From Verpa conica (Eukaryota > Ascomycota > Pezizomycetes > Pezizales > Morchellaceae), in contig JAUFSD010000016.1 in assembly GCA_033030425.1 (NCBI GenBank), positions 1,302,001-1,366,000 on the forward strand: 64,000 bases of DNA, given 5' to 3'. Below the pieces are notes generated by a model. The model did not search any database. It saw only the letters and a list, made by a program, of their open reading frames with translations, and was not told the origin of the DNA. Below, piece by piece: positions 22,160 to 33,901 of this stretch. The translations under genes were made by a program, and so were the position numbers. Numbering within the stretch: position 1 is the stretch's first letter; each line of letters starts with the position of its first letter.

Positions 22160-22793
22160 ATGGCGTCCCAAACTAATATTTCTGGCTCTAACAGCGGTGT
22201 TAATCCCTCTCGAGGGTCTCTAACGCCTAGTAGTGATGAATGCGTAGATGGTTATGCCAAATGCACGTATGACTGCAAGCCTGGCCAACCAGGTTCCTGC
22301 AAAGAGTTTATCCCAAGCTGCAAAGGGCACTATGTGCGTTCTACCTACCTTATGCCAGCTCCCTCCCCCTCCCCCAATGCCACCTGCGTTATAGACGGGA
22401 ATGACTTTAGGAAGCTAACACCCTCTTTCTCTCTAGGAACACCTTAAAAAACACACCGAAAATGACTTTTCCGCCACGTCAGCCGGATTTACTTGTTATG
22501 TTAATATCGAAAACCCCCGCCGTCCCGGAGAATACACACGCTGCGGCTGGGAAGTACAGCACTATTGGGGCACATTTGAAGATAATTCGCCTGCAATGAA
22601 GTACCAGCAGTTGCGCTGGCATATGCTTTCGCATGTGGCCCGCAAGCAAGGTCGGTACCCATGTGTTGGATGCTGGGATACTTTCCGGAGTGGTGAAGAA
22701 CTTGATAATCATCTAGTGGTCTGTGTTGTTTATCGGCAATTACCAATACGTCGTAGTCTCTCGAAAAACATTGTAAGAAGCACTGCTCTTTGA
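22160..22793 (+). CDS. C2H2-like zinc-finger protein (2 exons)
   Basis: Rebuilt as join(22160..22333,22437..22793), 176 residues. The 103-nt phase-0 intron has a GTGCGT donor, GCTAAC branch point and TCTCTAG acceptor. Splicing joins ...SCKGHY to EHLKKHTEND, completing a first finger with cysteines at about 37-55 and the HxxH(LKK)H helix. A second, long finger follows (FTCYVNIEN ... RCGWE ... LRWHMLSHV). A third has C-x2-C-x12-H-x3-C (YPCVGCWDTF ... ELDNHLVVC). The N-terminal ~25 residues are Ser/Asn-rich. It probably binds nucleic acid or protein in the nucleus; the fingers are irregular, so DNA binding is inference. Confidence 0.75.
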
Positions 22794-24189
22794 ATCTTGG
22801 ATACGGGTCATGACACTAACAGGGATCTACTAAAATATAGACAGACATACTTGGTAGTTTTGGGACCCCTGTAGGCGGGCGTAACTATATACCTGGCCCA
22901 CAATCTTCTGGGTGGTTGGGTCCGAGAGTACCTCATGATGATCGCTAAATATCAGAGATGCTACCTGAATTACTCTATCATGGTACAAACTCTAGAATGC
23001 TGATAACCCTTTTGAATGTATTGTTCTAAACTTTTAGAAATGTTTTTCTGCTGTGTTCATGCACCCTTAATGTTCTAGAACCAGCTATATTATTTCATAT
23101 TAATTTGAGTTCTATTCTTCATGATTTTAGGCTGCAATTTCTAATAAAGCTGGGTTGACTCCCATCATTTAATTAGTCTAGTTGATCTTGTCGTTGAGTT
23201 ACTGGTCAGTCAGTACCTATAGACTGCATTCTAGGAGTTACTTCTCTCACGGCGTACACGTAATAGAAGAGGGCTTCAAATGGGGATCCTATTAAGAATA
23301 AAGTGTCTTCTCAAGCTGTAAAGGACATGGTTGGTTCGGAGCAAGCAGTCGCAAAATGAGGCTCGGCTGAGCCTCATTCCTTATCTTAGTCTGACATGAC
23401 GTCACGCGTATTTCTTAAAAGCACAACAAAACCATCCATGATGTTCTATGGCTCCACGACCGCAGTTTTGGCTATGCTTGCATATGAAGGAAGGGTTGCA
23501 GGTAACCCAGCTTATAATGGATACCATTGGCTGTGAGTGAGGTGGAAACTTCTGAAAAAGAATCTCAATGCAGGCTTTCAAAAATGTTTGCATGTATCTC
23601 GTTCACTATAGGCGCGCCGTTAAGCTTTACTAATTGAAATCTACTTATTGATGCTCAGCGTAAGCCGGGTATCAAGCACCTGAGCAAGAAATTTCTAGAC
23701 CTCCAGATATTCTTCATCTCTTTCACGCGTTGAAGCTGATAAGTGGAGTATGTTGGTTACACAACTGTCGATCTCCCTAGAATAAATTTATTTGATACAA
23801 CTTCCTGATGGCCTTGCATTCATGCAAGCGTACAGTATTATCACATACCGAGTCGGATGTACTACTACTGGCCAGATAGGTGGAATCTACTATTTGAATT
23901 GAGCCTGGTGTCTGTTTGCCACAATTGGGTCCCAACATGTATTTGACCAATCCGAGAATTTTTTCCATCCCACAGCCTTATTCAAGACAATAGAGCGGCA
24001 CGAAGGCCATACCCTGTATTTAATTCGCACAATAGTGGGCAGAATAACCCATATATTAGGCAATCAAAAGGTAAGAGTCACTGGAGATTATTGGTAGCCG
24101 ATTGGTTACTTTTTCCCCACATTCAATCGAAACTTAACCTCGTTTAAACTTTCCGCCAACGATCCGCACCCGCCTTAAATGCAGATAAG
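22794..24189. other. Intergenic, no gene seen; one perfect hairpin
   Basis: No gene is supported. Positions 23355-23378 form a perfect 10-bp stem with a GGCT loop (AATGAGGCTC / GAGCCTCATT). Confidence 0.5.
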
Positions 24190-24660
24190 AACTCGAGAAT
24201 GAGTAACGTGTTCGATGGGGTTGTGGGTCAGTCGGGGTAGTGTGTCACATAAAAACACAGCAAAGGGTCAAGAGCAGCCTAGCTAGCAGCTACAGAACCA
24301 CAACAATATAGAGATAAATAACTAGCTAGAAATGCTTTTTAGAAGAGTAAATAAGGGTTATAGACCCTATAGCCAAATTATCCTATAATTGGCTGTGATG
24401 TGTTGCTTTCTAAGTTCCCCATACAAAATATTTGTGTGTGATTAGGGGCCAGGAGAGTTTCTCAGTCACTATAGGCAAAATTCACCTGCAAAAAAAAGAG
24501 GAGTAAGCTAAAAGATAGAGTATACAAAGTAAAAAACAAAATCAAGCTATTTGAACATTGGAGGTGGGTTTCATATAGCTGGTAGTATTTAATTTTGCTG
24601 TGTTGCTATGCGACACACTACCCCAACTGACCCACAACCCCATCGAACACGTTACTCGTA
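24190..24660. mobile_element. Inverted-repeat element, ~64-bp arms
   Basis: The segment 24201-24246 is repeated inverted at 24612-24657 with one mismatch in 46 bp, and a weaker match continues inward to the shared ACACAGCAAA. The ~365-bp interior has no ORF. This is the form of a non-autonomous DNA transposon. The right arm abuts or overlaps the fold-back element 24650-24784. Confidence 0.65.
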
Positions 24661-24784
24661 ATTGCAAGACGTTTCCGAAATAGCCTGCTATTGCATACCA
24701 TACAAAATCGTAGACTTCGCATACTTTTTGTGCGGTATGCAATAGTAAGCCGTTCCGGAAACATCTTACAATTACGAGTAGTTT
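24650..24784. mobile_element. Small fold-back (hairpin) element
   Basis: ACTCGTAATTGCAAGACG at 24654 pairs with the reverse complement of CATCTTACAATTACGAGT near 24762-24779. Pairing extends through TTTCCG and CTATTGCATACC to a short AT-rich loop, giving arms of about 50 bp with some mismatches. Confidence 0.65.
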
Positions 24785-25400
24785 CGTTGCTTCTGAAACT
24801 CTTACTTTTTATTTTTTCGACGGCTACTACGCCAAATAGCGAATACTAATCGGTGTTCACAATTGTTCAGGATTCCCGTGGCGCCCTGCGCAGGCCCTAC
24901 TGGCTATATATGTTAAAGGCCGGTCCTCCGACCCCCCGATCCTCCGATCCTCCGATCCTTGATAGACAAACTACCATAATAAAAATACCCCATTATCCTG
25001 ATACCCACGAGACAAGGCTGACAAAAATGCCATTCCCCACCCAATATATTTAGGCCATTTTTTATGCATGTAAAGAATTTGCATAAACATCAAGTCGCGG
25101 GTACATCTACAGCCAATCAGGTATCCCAAACAGCAGAAGTTGTTGAACGCGACCCGACGGCCGACAAGAGAAGCTATGTCGGGCAGAGGTGAGAAGCTAT
25201 AAGTACGCCCGACAGAACGTCTCCTTTACCGGCCCTCAGACCCCCGCAACTACACCTTCCGTAAGTCGAACTTTTCCCCATTTCACAGACTCTTTCTAAC
25301 TTTAAAACTAGAATAAAAAAAGAGGAAAAAAGAGGAAAAATAGAAAGAAAAAAGAAAAAAGAAAAAAAGAAAAAAAATCATTTCCTTCCATACTACCACC

Positions 25401-25729
25401 ATGCGCCTACTCAAACTTACGATATACCTAACAAGCATGTTCTTACTAGTTCCTATGCTAGTCCCGCGTATGCTGCCTTCAGCCCCAGTGTACATTATTT
25501 GGGGACTTCCTACCACCTCCGGTACGTCAGCAACAGCCGGTACTGCCATCACTGCGCTTGTTCCCGTGTACTTTGTACCGTCCTTTCCTCAGTCGGTACA
25601 ACAACAACCGAGCAGTCCGTCGCTAAACCCAGGCAGCCTAGTTGGATCCCTAGCTATGAGTGTGCTAAAAGCTCTTGGTATGGTCAGTGGTGGTCACCGT
25701 GGTACGGAAGGAACTCGGGGATTAGGTGA
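25401..25729 (+). CDS. Small secreted Trp-rich protein (2 exons likely)
   Basis: Preferred model join(25401..25521,25593..25729), 85 residues: donor GTACGT, acceptor TTTCCTCAG, 71-nt phase-1 intron. It starts with a hydrophobic signal or anchor (MRLLKLTIYLTSMFLLVPML). After the splice comes a TTTT-EQS stretch and an aromatic C-terminus with one Cys (CAKSSWYGQWWSPWYGRNSG). The unspliced reading continues to 25877 with a low-complexity Gly/Arg tail and looks less natural. A further acceptor-like TTTTGTAG at about 25789 leaves open a third exon. No family recognised. Confidence 0.5.
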
Positions 25730-25934
25730 TATGTATAGGGCAGGAGCTCGGCCTGGGACTCGCCCGATACATGTGCATTTCTTTTGTAGGGGTTTGACGC
25801 TTGTTTTGGATATGGCGGTTTATGGATTTACGGGTCAGGATCCGAATTTTTCTAAGTTGTGTGGTAGTCGCGCTTAGTCTGTACTGAATGGTTATCTTGT
25901 GGGTTTGGTCTTGTGGGGTGGATATTAAGTGAGA

Positions 25935-26255
25935 AGTGTAGGATATGTAGGAGATATAGAAAAGGTATAAAAGGGTTAGGAATATATATATAAGGGTCGG
26001 GGGAGGGTAGGAGGAGATATATAAAAGGGTGGGAAATATACAGGAAAGACTGGGTGGAATAGGGTAGGGTGGGTTGGGGAGGATGTATAGGAAGGATTGG
26101 ATAGGATGGGGTGGATATGGAGGAGGTGTATAGGAAATAGTAGGTAGGGCGAGGAGGAAGTACAAATAGGTAAGTTATATGGGGTGAATAGGGAGGAGGT
26201 ATATAGGAAAGAGTGGGTGGGGTGAGGAGGAAGTACAAATAGGTAAGTTATCCGA
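25935..26255 (+). repeat. Purine-rich minisatellite, ~73-bp period
   Basis: The + strand is almost pure A/G/T with GGAGGA, GGGTGGG and TATATAGGAA blocks. The phrase GAGGAGGAAGTACAAATAGG recurs 73 bp apart (26151 and 26224), with weaker older units upstream. Because 73 is not divisible by three, the same Pro/Tyr-rich peptides appear in all three minus frames; these ORFs are by-products. Confidence 0.7.
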
Positions 26256-27747
26256 CCTATGAGTTTCAATGAAGGTTTTTCTAACTATACGAACGTAGGT
26301 CTGAGCCCTAGCAGGAACTCTGGGTTGGTATGTAGGTTGGTGGGTGTGCGGGTGTGCGGTTACTGCTCTTTGAGGCGAGTTTTCACATCACTCTGGCGCC
26401 CGAATGAGCTATGCTGACTTGAGATGCAGCAGTCTGGGGGCGTTTGCTGGCTTCGAGCCGGTTGGGGTATTCCACACCCTTTAGGGTGAAACTCTGCAAA
26501 CGTTCATGGATGGGGTGAAGTACTCGCCGTCGTACGCGGGGGGTTGGATACGGGTTGGCTGGAGCTGAGGGCTTGGTGGGAGTTATTATTGTATGCAGTG
26601 GATATCATTGTATACGATTGGTAGTAATATTGAGGGCCCGATTGGTTGACTATGGTGCTTATGTTGCCCAAACTGACCGTGACTGTTTGAGTGTTGCCGT
26701 ATTAAATATGTCCCTTCGTCCAGCTATTTAGTATCCTATTATATTGAGGCTAAGAATTGGAGTATAGGTGTTACGGTGGCCTTCTGGGATATGGAGCATT
26801 TTATGGGGTCCCAGTGGAATAAAGCCACTCCAGAATTGATATCTACTTATGGCCTATGTTCCTCTGTCTCTTTCATCTTTATTCACGGTTATAAGCTATT
26901 TCCGTGTTGTTTACCCTAGGATAGATATTGAGCATGAGAGGTTGTCCTTCTATTGGATTGCACGAGCTATACCTCTTTATAGACTTATAGTTCTCATGCG
27001 ACTTTTGTAATGGAGGGGGTGCCACTGGCTGCTTGTGGAGGATGGTTTTTTCTGCATTTGGCAGAGTGCCCCTCCAGTGATATATAGGCAGCTTAGTAAG
27101 CTTTCATAGGGTCTTGTAAATGTTTACTATAAAGGCTATTACACCTGCACAGAAATTTTTAAAGGGAAATAAAAGGATGTAAGTTTGATTCCCCTTTAGA
27201 TGCCAAAGTATTGATGACTAGATGAATATTGTTCTATAGTAGGATCCATCCCGAACATCCGGATCCCAATAATGGGATAACATCCACTAGTCTTAGCTAC
27301 TCACGATTAATAATCTAGGGAAATTCCGTCAAATCCAGGATACTTGGTCCCTGCGTGAATCCCCTTCTAAACCCAACTGGTTAATAGAATTTCCTCCACT
27401 CCCTGCCAAATAGAACATAGTCAGGATGAGATAAGGACCAGAATAGCGAATCGGGTTATAAACAGCCTACCAAGTGCATCCCCTAAATTTCCTATATAAC
27501 CAACCAATACCAGTTTTCCAATCCGTGAAAGCCCCAGACCACAGCACTGGTACAATAAGCAACCCCGACGTTGAAATAAGATTTCCAAGCCCCACACCAC
27601 GTGCCTCTCAGGGTTAGGTGTATTACCCCTGCATCCGTCCCTTATCTTGCGCGACATCTCCCATGAAACGTCCACGTAACCCTGAAACAAACCCCACAGT
27701 AACGCACTCGCTCCAAACACACATACACACACGCACGCACGCAAACA
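26256..27747. other. Intergenic, no gene seen
   Basis: Nothing supportable. The last ~30 bp before the next start are an (AC)n-like run (ACACACATACACACACGCACGC) in the probable leader of the amidohydrolase. Confidence 0.5.
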
Positions 27748-30046
27748 ATGGCTAGGCACTGGGCCTTATTGCCACTCATACTCATAACCCTGTTCTACTT
27801 CACGGTACACTACTCTCTTTCCACAGAGTTCACCCCGCTTCTGTCGTCTCCGAGAGAGACGAGACACTGTTATGCGCGCGTGAGGACGAACTCGAAAGGC
27901 GAGAGCGGCGCGAGTACGTGTTTCTCAGTGAAGGGGGGTATTATCACAAAGATATGGGACGATAAGCCTGAGCCCGGCGCTATGCGACACGCGGGATATG
28001 CATACCCGGGACTATGGGACGCCCACGGGCACGTGTTGGGGTACGGGGAGATGCTGCATAGTGTTAAGCTATATGGCGCTGAAAGTATAGACGGTATGAC
28101 CCCCCGCTCCTCGGATTGCGCAACCAGACCGAAAAAAAAAAGAGGGGGGAGGGGGAGGGGAAAAAAAAGCAAATTGCTAATATACCGAATAGAGGTGAAG
28201 ATCCGTATTAAGAAATATCTCAAGACGCAGACCGACAACGATTACGGGACTCCGGAAAAATGGATTAGGGGCATAGGTTGGGACCAGGCGAACTTCAATG
28301 GCATGATGCCTACTGCTGTAAATAAACTCAATAGATTCTCTCCCCCCCTTATGGGCTTCAAGCGCGGTTACTTACCAGGATTAAATGAACGTAGAAAGAT
28401 CTTGAAGATGATCCGGAGCTAAAGGGGCTGTATATTATGCTTGATCGGGTTGATGTGCACTGTACTTGGGTTTCTGGTATGCTTACTTTTAGTCGATTCG
28501 GGCTGGACAGTTGCTTACGTTTGGATTAGAGGCGGTACTTAAGTTGCTTCCGAGCCCATTGCCGGATGTTCCAGGTGGCGAAATTACGACTGAACCGGGT
28601 CTAGGCGTGTTTTGCGATAACGCGATGGATCTACCAATTGGAGAATGGCCAAAGCCTACCGTAGAGGATAAAATGGAGTTTCTGGTCGGCGCAATGAAGT
28701 CTTTGCATTCATTTGGGATTGTCGGTGTCCACGATGCTGGTGTGGTACCTGACGATATCGAGCTATACGATGAGTAAGTTCTCGCCCCCAAAAGCTTACC
28801 GGATACGATTCAAGATGACTTATTTATTCAATTCTTAGTCTGGCGGATATGGGACTCATGACTTTGAGGATCTACGGAATGATTGATTGTCCAGTTAGGA
28901 ATACGTTCTGTGGGAATATCACAAGGAAGATTAATCGTAAGGATGGAGTATTGAGTGTTCGCTCTGTCAAGCTATTCGCTGGTGAGTACAACCATAGGAA
29001 TCATGTCGAGTTTTAGGGCTAATAGCTTGTAGATGGTGCCCTTGGTTCATGGGGTGCTGCTCTTCTTGAGCCCTACTCTGATAAACCTGAAACAAGCGGT
29101 ACAATGCTCATTGAGGAGGATGTTCTCGAGGCCGTCGTACAAGAGGTATAGTTTCTTCCTACGCACTATAAACGTCCTATCCATACATAAAAAAAAACCT
29201 CCTACTAAAATCTTACAGTGGTACGCAGCAGGCTACCAAGTCAACATTCACGCCATCGGCGACCGAGCCAACCACGCCGCCATCCACGCATTCTCACTCG
29301 TCCTGGCCTCCTCCTGCCCCCACGCCAACTACGTCTCGGACCCCACCCTTCTCCTCGAAACACAAACCACCTGTATGGCCCACCACCAACACAACAACCG
29401 TCGTCTCCGCCTCGAACACTCCCAAATCATCTCACCAGCCGACCAAAAACTCATGCGCAAACTCGGGATCATTGCAAGCATCCAACCCACACACGCAACC
29501 AGCGACTCCGCATACGCCTTAGACAGACTAGGAGAAAAACGATTAAACGAAAGCGCATACCGCATGCGCTCCTTGAAAGAGCGTGGAATACCACTAGTAT
29601 TCGGAAGCGACTTCCCCGTGGAGCCGCCGAGTCCCTGGGAGGGTATGTATGCTGCCACCACCCGCCGCTCACCGGCTTCAAACGGGACCTGGAGAGACGG
29701 CGGCTGGTATGCGGAGGAGGCAGTCGATATCCATACTGCGCTTGATGGATTCACGAAGCTCCCTGCTTATGCGGGGTTCATGGAGAAGCATGGTGCTGGA
29801 GAGTTGAAGGTGGGGGGATGGGCGGATTGGATCGTGTTGGATAGGGATATTATTGATGCTGCAGAAGAGGACCCGGAGGTGCTAAGAGGTATGACGGGAG
29901 TGAGGGTCAGGGAGACCTGGGTTGCGGGGAAGAAAGTGTGGAGTGAGGAGACAGACCATAGAGCGGTGGGATGGTTTGGGTGGGCGAGGAGGGTTGAGAG
30001 GGTTATGGGGGAGGTGGAGAGAGTTCTGGGTGTGCAGGGGTTGTGA
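27748..30046 (+). CDS. Amidohydrolase, YtcJ-like (amidohydrolase 3 family), 7 exons
   Basis: Rebuilt as join(27748..28093,28193..28317,28395..28476,28530..28773,28839..28981,29033..29145,29219..30046), 626 residues. All six introns (51-99 nt) keep frame. An N-terminal signal or anchor (LLPLILITLFYFTVHYSL) implies a secretory or membrane-bound enzyme. Family signatures read in order: PGLWDAHGH (metal site), LKGLYIMLDRVDVH, SVKLFADGALGSWGAALLEPYSD spread over an exon junction, NIHAIGDRANHAAIHAF, RLRLEHSQII, IASIQPTHAT and VFGSDFPVEPPSPWEGMYAA. The C-terminus has the usual returning beta segment (GGWADWIVLDRDI). Members are metal-dependent hydrolases; the substrate is not predictable. About 40 residues between HAF and RLRLEHSQ are longer than usual. 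Intron 1 holds a polypurine tract. Confidence 0.88.
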
Positions 30047-31833
30047 TTCCAATAAATAGTACCTATATATATATAGCTATTTTAGACCTGGTTGTGTTAG
30101 GGTTGGTTATATTGGTAGAGGACTAACGGTGTAAAGGGTGTGATTATTTTGTCTTTTGAAAAAGGAAAAAAAAGGTTGAAGTGGTGGTCTAGCTTGGAGC
30201 AAGATGAGTTTTTTGAGATGAGGTTGTGGGGGAGAGGGGGGGGGGGTTACACTATCGTTTTGTATTTTTTCTTTGTTTTGAATTTCTCGTTCATTAATAT
30301 CTCTTTTGTTGATTCCTTTTACTATGTATTACATCATTCATTGTGTTTTTTGTTTTGTTTTTTTGTATAGCTAGAACGTATAATCATGTTCTTTAAATGC
30401 TTGAGGGGGGTCGACATGTCATAGGCTGTCACTCGTATTGTGGCTTGTAGTCTTTGGTTCAGGATACACCTTTGAAGACCTTGTCGCTGGGTACATCTAA
30501 AGCTCATTTAAATGGCGTCTATACTTAGCCTATCTAGTTTGTTGCAATGCTTTCGGATAAGTGCTTCAGAAAGAACTCCGCGTCACCGATGGTGTCGAGG
30601 AGGCAGAGCGCAGCAACCAGTTCTCTAGACATAATTACGGTAGCGAAAGCCAGAACCCCTCCCACACCAAACATTTCCCCTCAGAATCGATGAGCCAACA
30701 GGTAGGCTAAGATTGTCTTGGGCTTCTAAAAGTAGATGCACTTCTGAATAGCTATATATTCTCAAGAGTATGATTAAGAAACCTGGAAGTGGGGTTTCTG
30801 AAAGACAAAGTTCTATTGTGCTATTCATAATGACAACTCCCCACTCAGCGTCTTATGGAGCTTAATAACTATTGAGAAGCACCACAAAAATATTTATGAT
30901 GGAGTTTCTTTAGGTATCAAAAACAGCAAAACCCAACCGGAGGTGTCCCAATTGGGGATATATCAGGGTAGAAATTTTATGTGTGGTCAAGATTTCCTTC
31001 CTCTCACCAATGGTCTCCATAGCTATTGAGAATTATATCTAGAGTACAATGATTTAAATACACTAATTAAGTCGTTAACCTTTCGCGGAACTTCAGTGTG
31101 GGCGATATTCTAACCTTTCGATAAAGCAATTATAACGTAACAATTGCTGCCGTCCACCGTACTATAGTCGCTCCCATTAGAAGTTTCCGGATGATAATAA
31201 CGGGGAGAGCAACATGACTTTTTCTTACCAGCTCACATTATGAGTTTGTTAGCATTTGCCATTGGTTAAACGTTTTTCTAATCGCTGGTTCAGCAAGATT
31301 CAACTTACAAGGTTCTGGCAATAAGTGACCGGAAGGTAGGGGTACGTATACAGGATACAGCAGTACCTTAACAGTCAAAAAGATGAATAATCCCAATCTT
31401 CTAGTAAGACGTGTAGATCTTTGGCCACAGGCGACACAGTGGTCAAGTCACTTAACTACACCGAGGAACAGAGGCTTACTTATAATAGTAGGTAGAAACT
31501 ATACCCTTTGTTTCTCCCTGGAACATCACATGGCTTTCCCCCCCTGATTCCTTTATAAATAGGTAAACTAGTATCGAGTGGTAGAATAATTCTGCTAATT
31601 CGTTCCTCCTGATGTTTGGTGATGAATCAAGATCACCCTCGGCTGTTTCTCAGGCAGAGTCTACTTGTGAACGAGATGGGGCCCCCACTCTATTACGATT
31701 TCGCTTGAACTGGGCCCTGATATGCACGGTCTTGCATCTGTCTTTTGCCCAAGATCCGGAACCGCCCCGTGGTTCGGGGTAGTTTCTTGGCACGATTCCC
31801 TGCTTCAATTGGAGGACCGGCCTCCCTGACGAA
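30047..31833. other. Intergenic, no gene seen
   Basis: AT-rich, with a TATATATATATA run at about 30064 and G runs near 30233. No supported gene. Confidence 0.5.
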
Positions 31834-31986
31834 TACAGCCTCCGGTAAAAAAGATCGAGAAACGTAGGTTTCAGAGGACTTCTATTGGCCTTTTGGTCTT
31901 GTCACAAAGGTTCTGGTGATTTTACTGGTTGTAAGACCCATGCTCACTGACCCTTGTTTCTCGATCTTTTTTACCAGAGGCTGTAC
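31834..31986. mobile_element. MITE, TACAG family, copy A
   Basis: The 153-bp element has TIRs of about 30 bp: TACAGCCTCCGGTAAAAAAG at the left and the same with one change inverted at the right, continuing through GATCGAGAAAC. TA at both tips fits insertion at TA. No coding capacity. Confidence 0.8.
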
Positions 31987-32023
31987 TAGTCGTAGAGATA
32001 GCAATTTACCCAGGTCTGGTAAT

Positions 32024-32178
32024 ACAGCTTCCGGCAACAATGATCGAGAAACGTGAGATTCGAATTTAGGGTTTCTATTGGCTTTTCAGTATTGTAGCAA
32101 GGATTCTAGCAATTGTACTGGCTGTAGGGCCCCTGCTCACTAGCCCTGGTTTCTCGATCTTTCTTGCCGGAGACTGTA
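32024..32178. mobile_element. MITE, TACAG family, copy B
   Basis: A 155-bp relative of copy A only 37 bp downstream and in the same orientation. Ends are TACAGCTTCCGGCAACAATG and the inverse of TTGCCGGAGACTGTA, with GATCGAGAAAC subterminal. The internal GCTCACTAGCCCTGG corresponds to GCTCACTGACCCTTG of copy A. Confidence 0.8.
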
Positions 32179-33302
32179 AGAGCCCGAACATGCAAGTATT
32201 ACTCTCAACCAGTGCCTTTTCTCGACTAGAGTCGTCTCATCCAACCAAATCCCTGTATACTACACTTGCATGCGCAGGTTCTTATGACGTTTTGAGGATC
32301 GACCAGGTCTGCATATGGGTGCATATGAGCTGAGTATCCTCGCCCTGAATATTTTAAGAGGTTCAGAGGAAACCCTCTGGTGATTCAGATAGCCAGGGCG
32401 CGTTGTTATGTTATTTTAGCAGTATCTACTAGATTCCCGCCCCGTATACACCCATATTCAGATCCATTCGATCCCCAAAAAATGATGAGGTTACGAGTAC
32501 TGTGTTATCTTAGAAAGTTTGACCAGCTGTAGCTTAGGGGAATATGCGTTTTTTGCGCGGTTGTCGATATAAAAAATAAAAAATGAGATAGTTTTACTCT
32601 GTATTAGTACAATTATGTATCCTTGTCCTAATGCCAGGAGTTTCCACGACTTTCAGCTGTTTTAGCGCACCTACCCCGGTCACAGCGGGTCGAATTTTGT
32701 AAGATAATATGATATGCAGCAATATTCGTGATGTGACAGGCCTAAAATGACGAAATATGTCTCACTAGGGAATCCCGGCAATGCTTCGTTTCTGCACTTT
32801 GAAGTGAAAACAAAGTATGCCTCGAAGATCTTACTGAGAATGGCTTAGAAGCAGTGTTTTCACCACTCGCTACACCTTTCTTTTGCCTTTTTTCACCCAG
32901 CTGATGATAGTAACTGCCTTCACAATCTAGGTGGCTTGTCACTTCTTACTCAACCTCAATGTGTAAAAACGGGTTTCGCCAGTTAATACGGTAGGCACAG
33001 GTAACTAAATGCTCTGATAGGAACTTATGCAGAGGAGCTTCTAGACAGCCAAAAGCAATTTCAACTGGTAAATTTTTAGACTTCGACAGACATAACTTTA
33101 TCCCTTAGTCTGGTGGAAAATGCTGCCCACCCAAAGTAGGCTAAAAAAGAGAAAGGAATGGCTTTAACTTAAGAGTAGCAAGGAAGTCAGGTCTTGAATA
33201 TTTCTGTTAGTACAATAGGCAGCACTGCCAGGAGGTTTTGCTTCTTTTGAATCATGGGTTAGGGATTCCTCCTCAAAATCATTGGTAGGGTATCAAAATA
33301 CC
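32179..33302. other. Intergenic between MITE copies
   Basis: No gene supported; no further repeat structure recognised. Confidence 0.45.
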
Positions 33303-33460
33303 TACAGTCTCTGGTAGAATTAATGCGAAAATGCGCTGCTCAGGACTCAGAGGTCTGATTGGTATTTTGTGTCATCAACGAAGATTCTAGTAGTGAGCAT
33401 TGGCCACAAAACCCTTGCTCGCTAACCCCTGTTTTCGCAATAATTCGACCGGAGACTGTA
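33303..33460. mobile_element. MITE, TACAG family, diverged copy C
   Basis: A 158-bp element with TACAGTCTCTGG at the left and inverted CCGGAGACTGTA at the right. The subterminal block is ATTAATGCGAAAA in place of GATCGAGAAAC, but GCTCGCTAACCCCTG is conserved internally. It is a sub-family of copies A and B. Confidence 0.75.
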
Positions 33461-33901
33461 TGTGCACCACCCCACTAATTTTGGCCCCCAATAAGGATGG
33501 GCAGCACCACCAGAAGGGATAAATCGCTTTGCACCATCTGAAACATGTTCCCATCACGAACATTTGTACATAGTGACTGTAATAATTTACTCATGTGAAC
33601 CCTGGTCACAGCGAATGACCCCCATTCATACACTCATGGTAGGCAAAAGAAGCTGAAGCTGCAGAAAATTTCTTCAGCCAGCCATTACTAGCAAAAGAGC
33701 GTCCTCGAGTCTTTTCTTGCCTCCCAAGAGTAGATTACTGGCAATGCCGGAGGATGCGCTGTCGTCTTGACAAAATCGTAGTTCCACTAATATATATATT
33801 CTCTTGTTTCCAAAGCGAATATTGAATTTCATCTTATTAAATCACCCCCAAAACATTAGCCCTACCCTCCCTCCTTCGACTAGTCCCCACACAACCCGAA
33901 A

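Noticed and set aside
25722..26269. Three long overlapping minus-strand ORFs rich in Pro, Tyr and Ile
   Set aside because: They are translations of the purine-rich minisatellite, whose 73-bp period shifts the frame and gives the same peptides in every minus frame.
30140..30370. 76-codon hydrophobic ORF after the amidohydrolase
   Set aside because: T-rich 3' region; Phe-rich translation follows from base composition.
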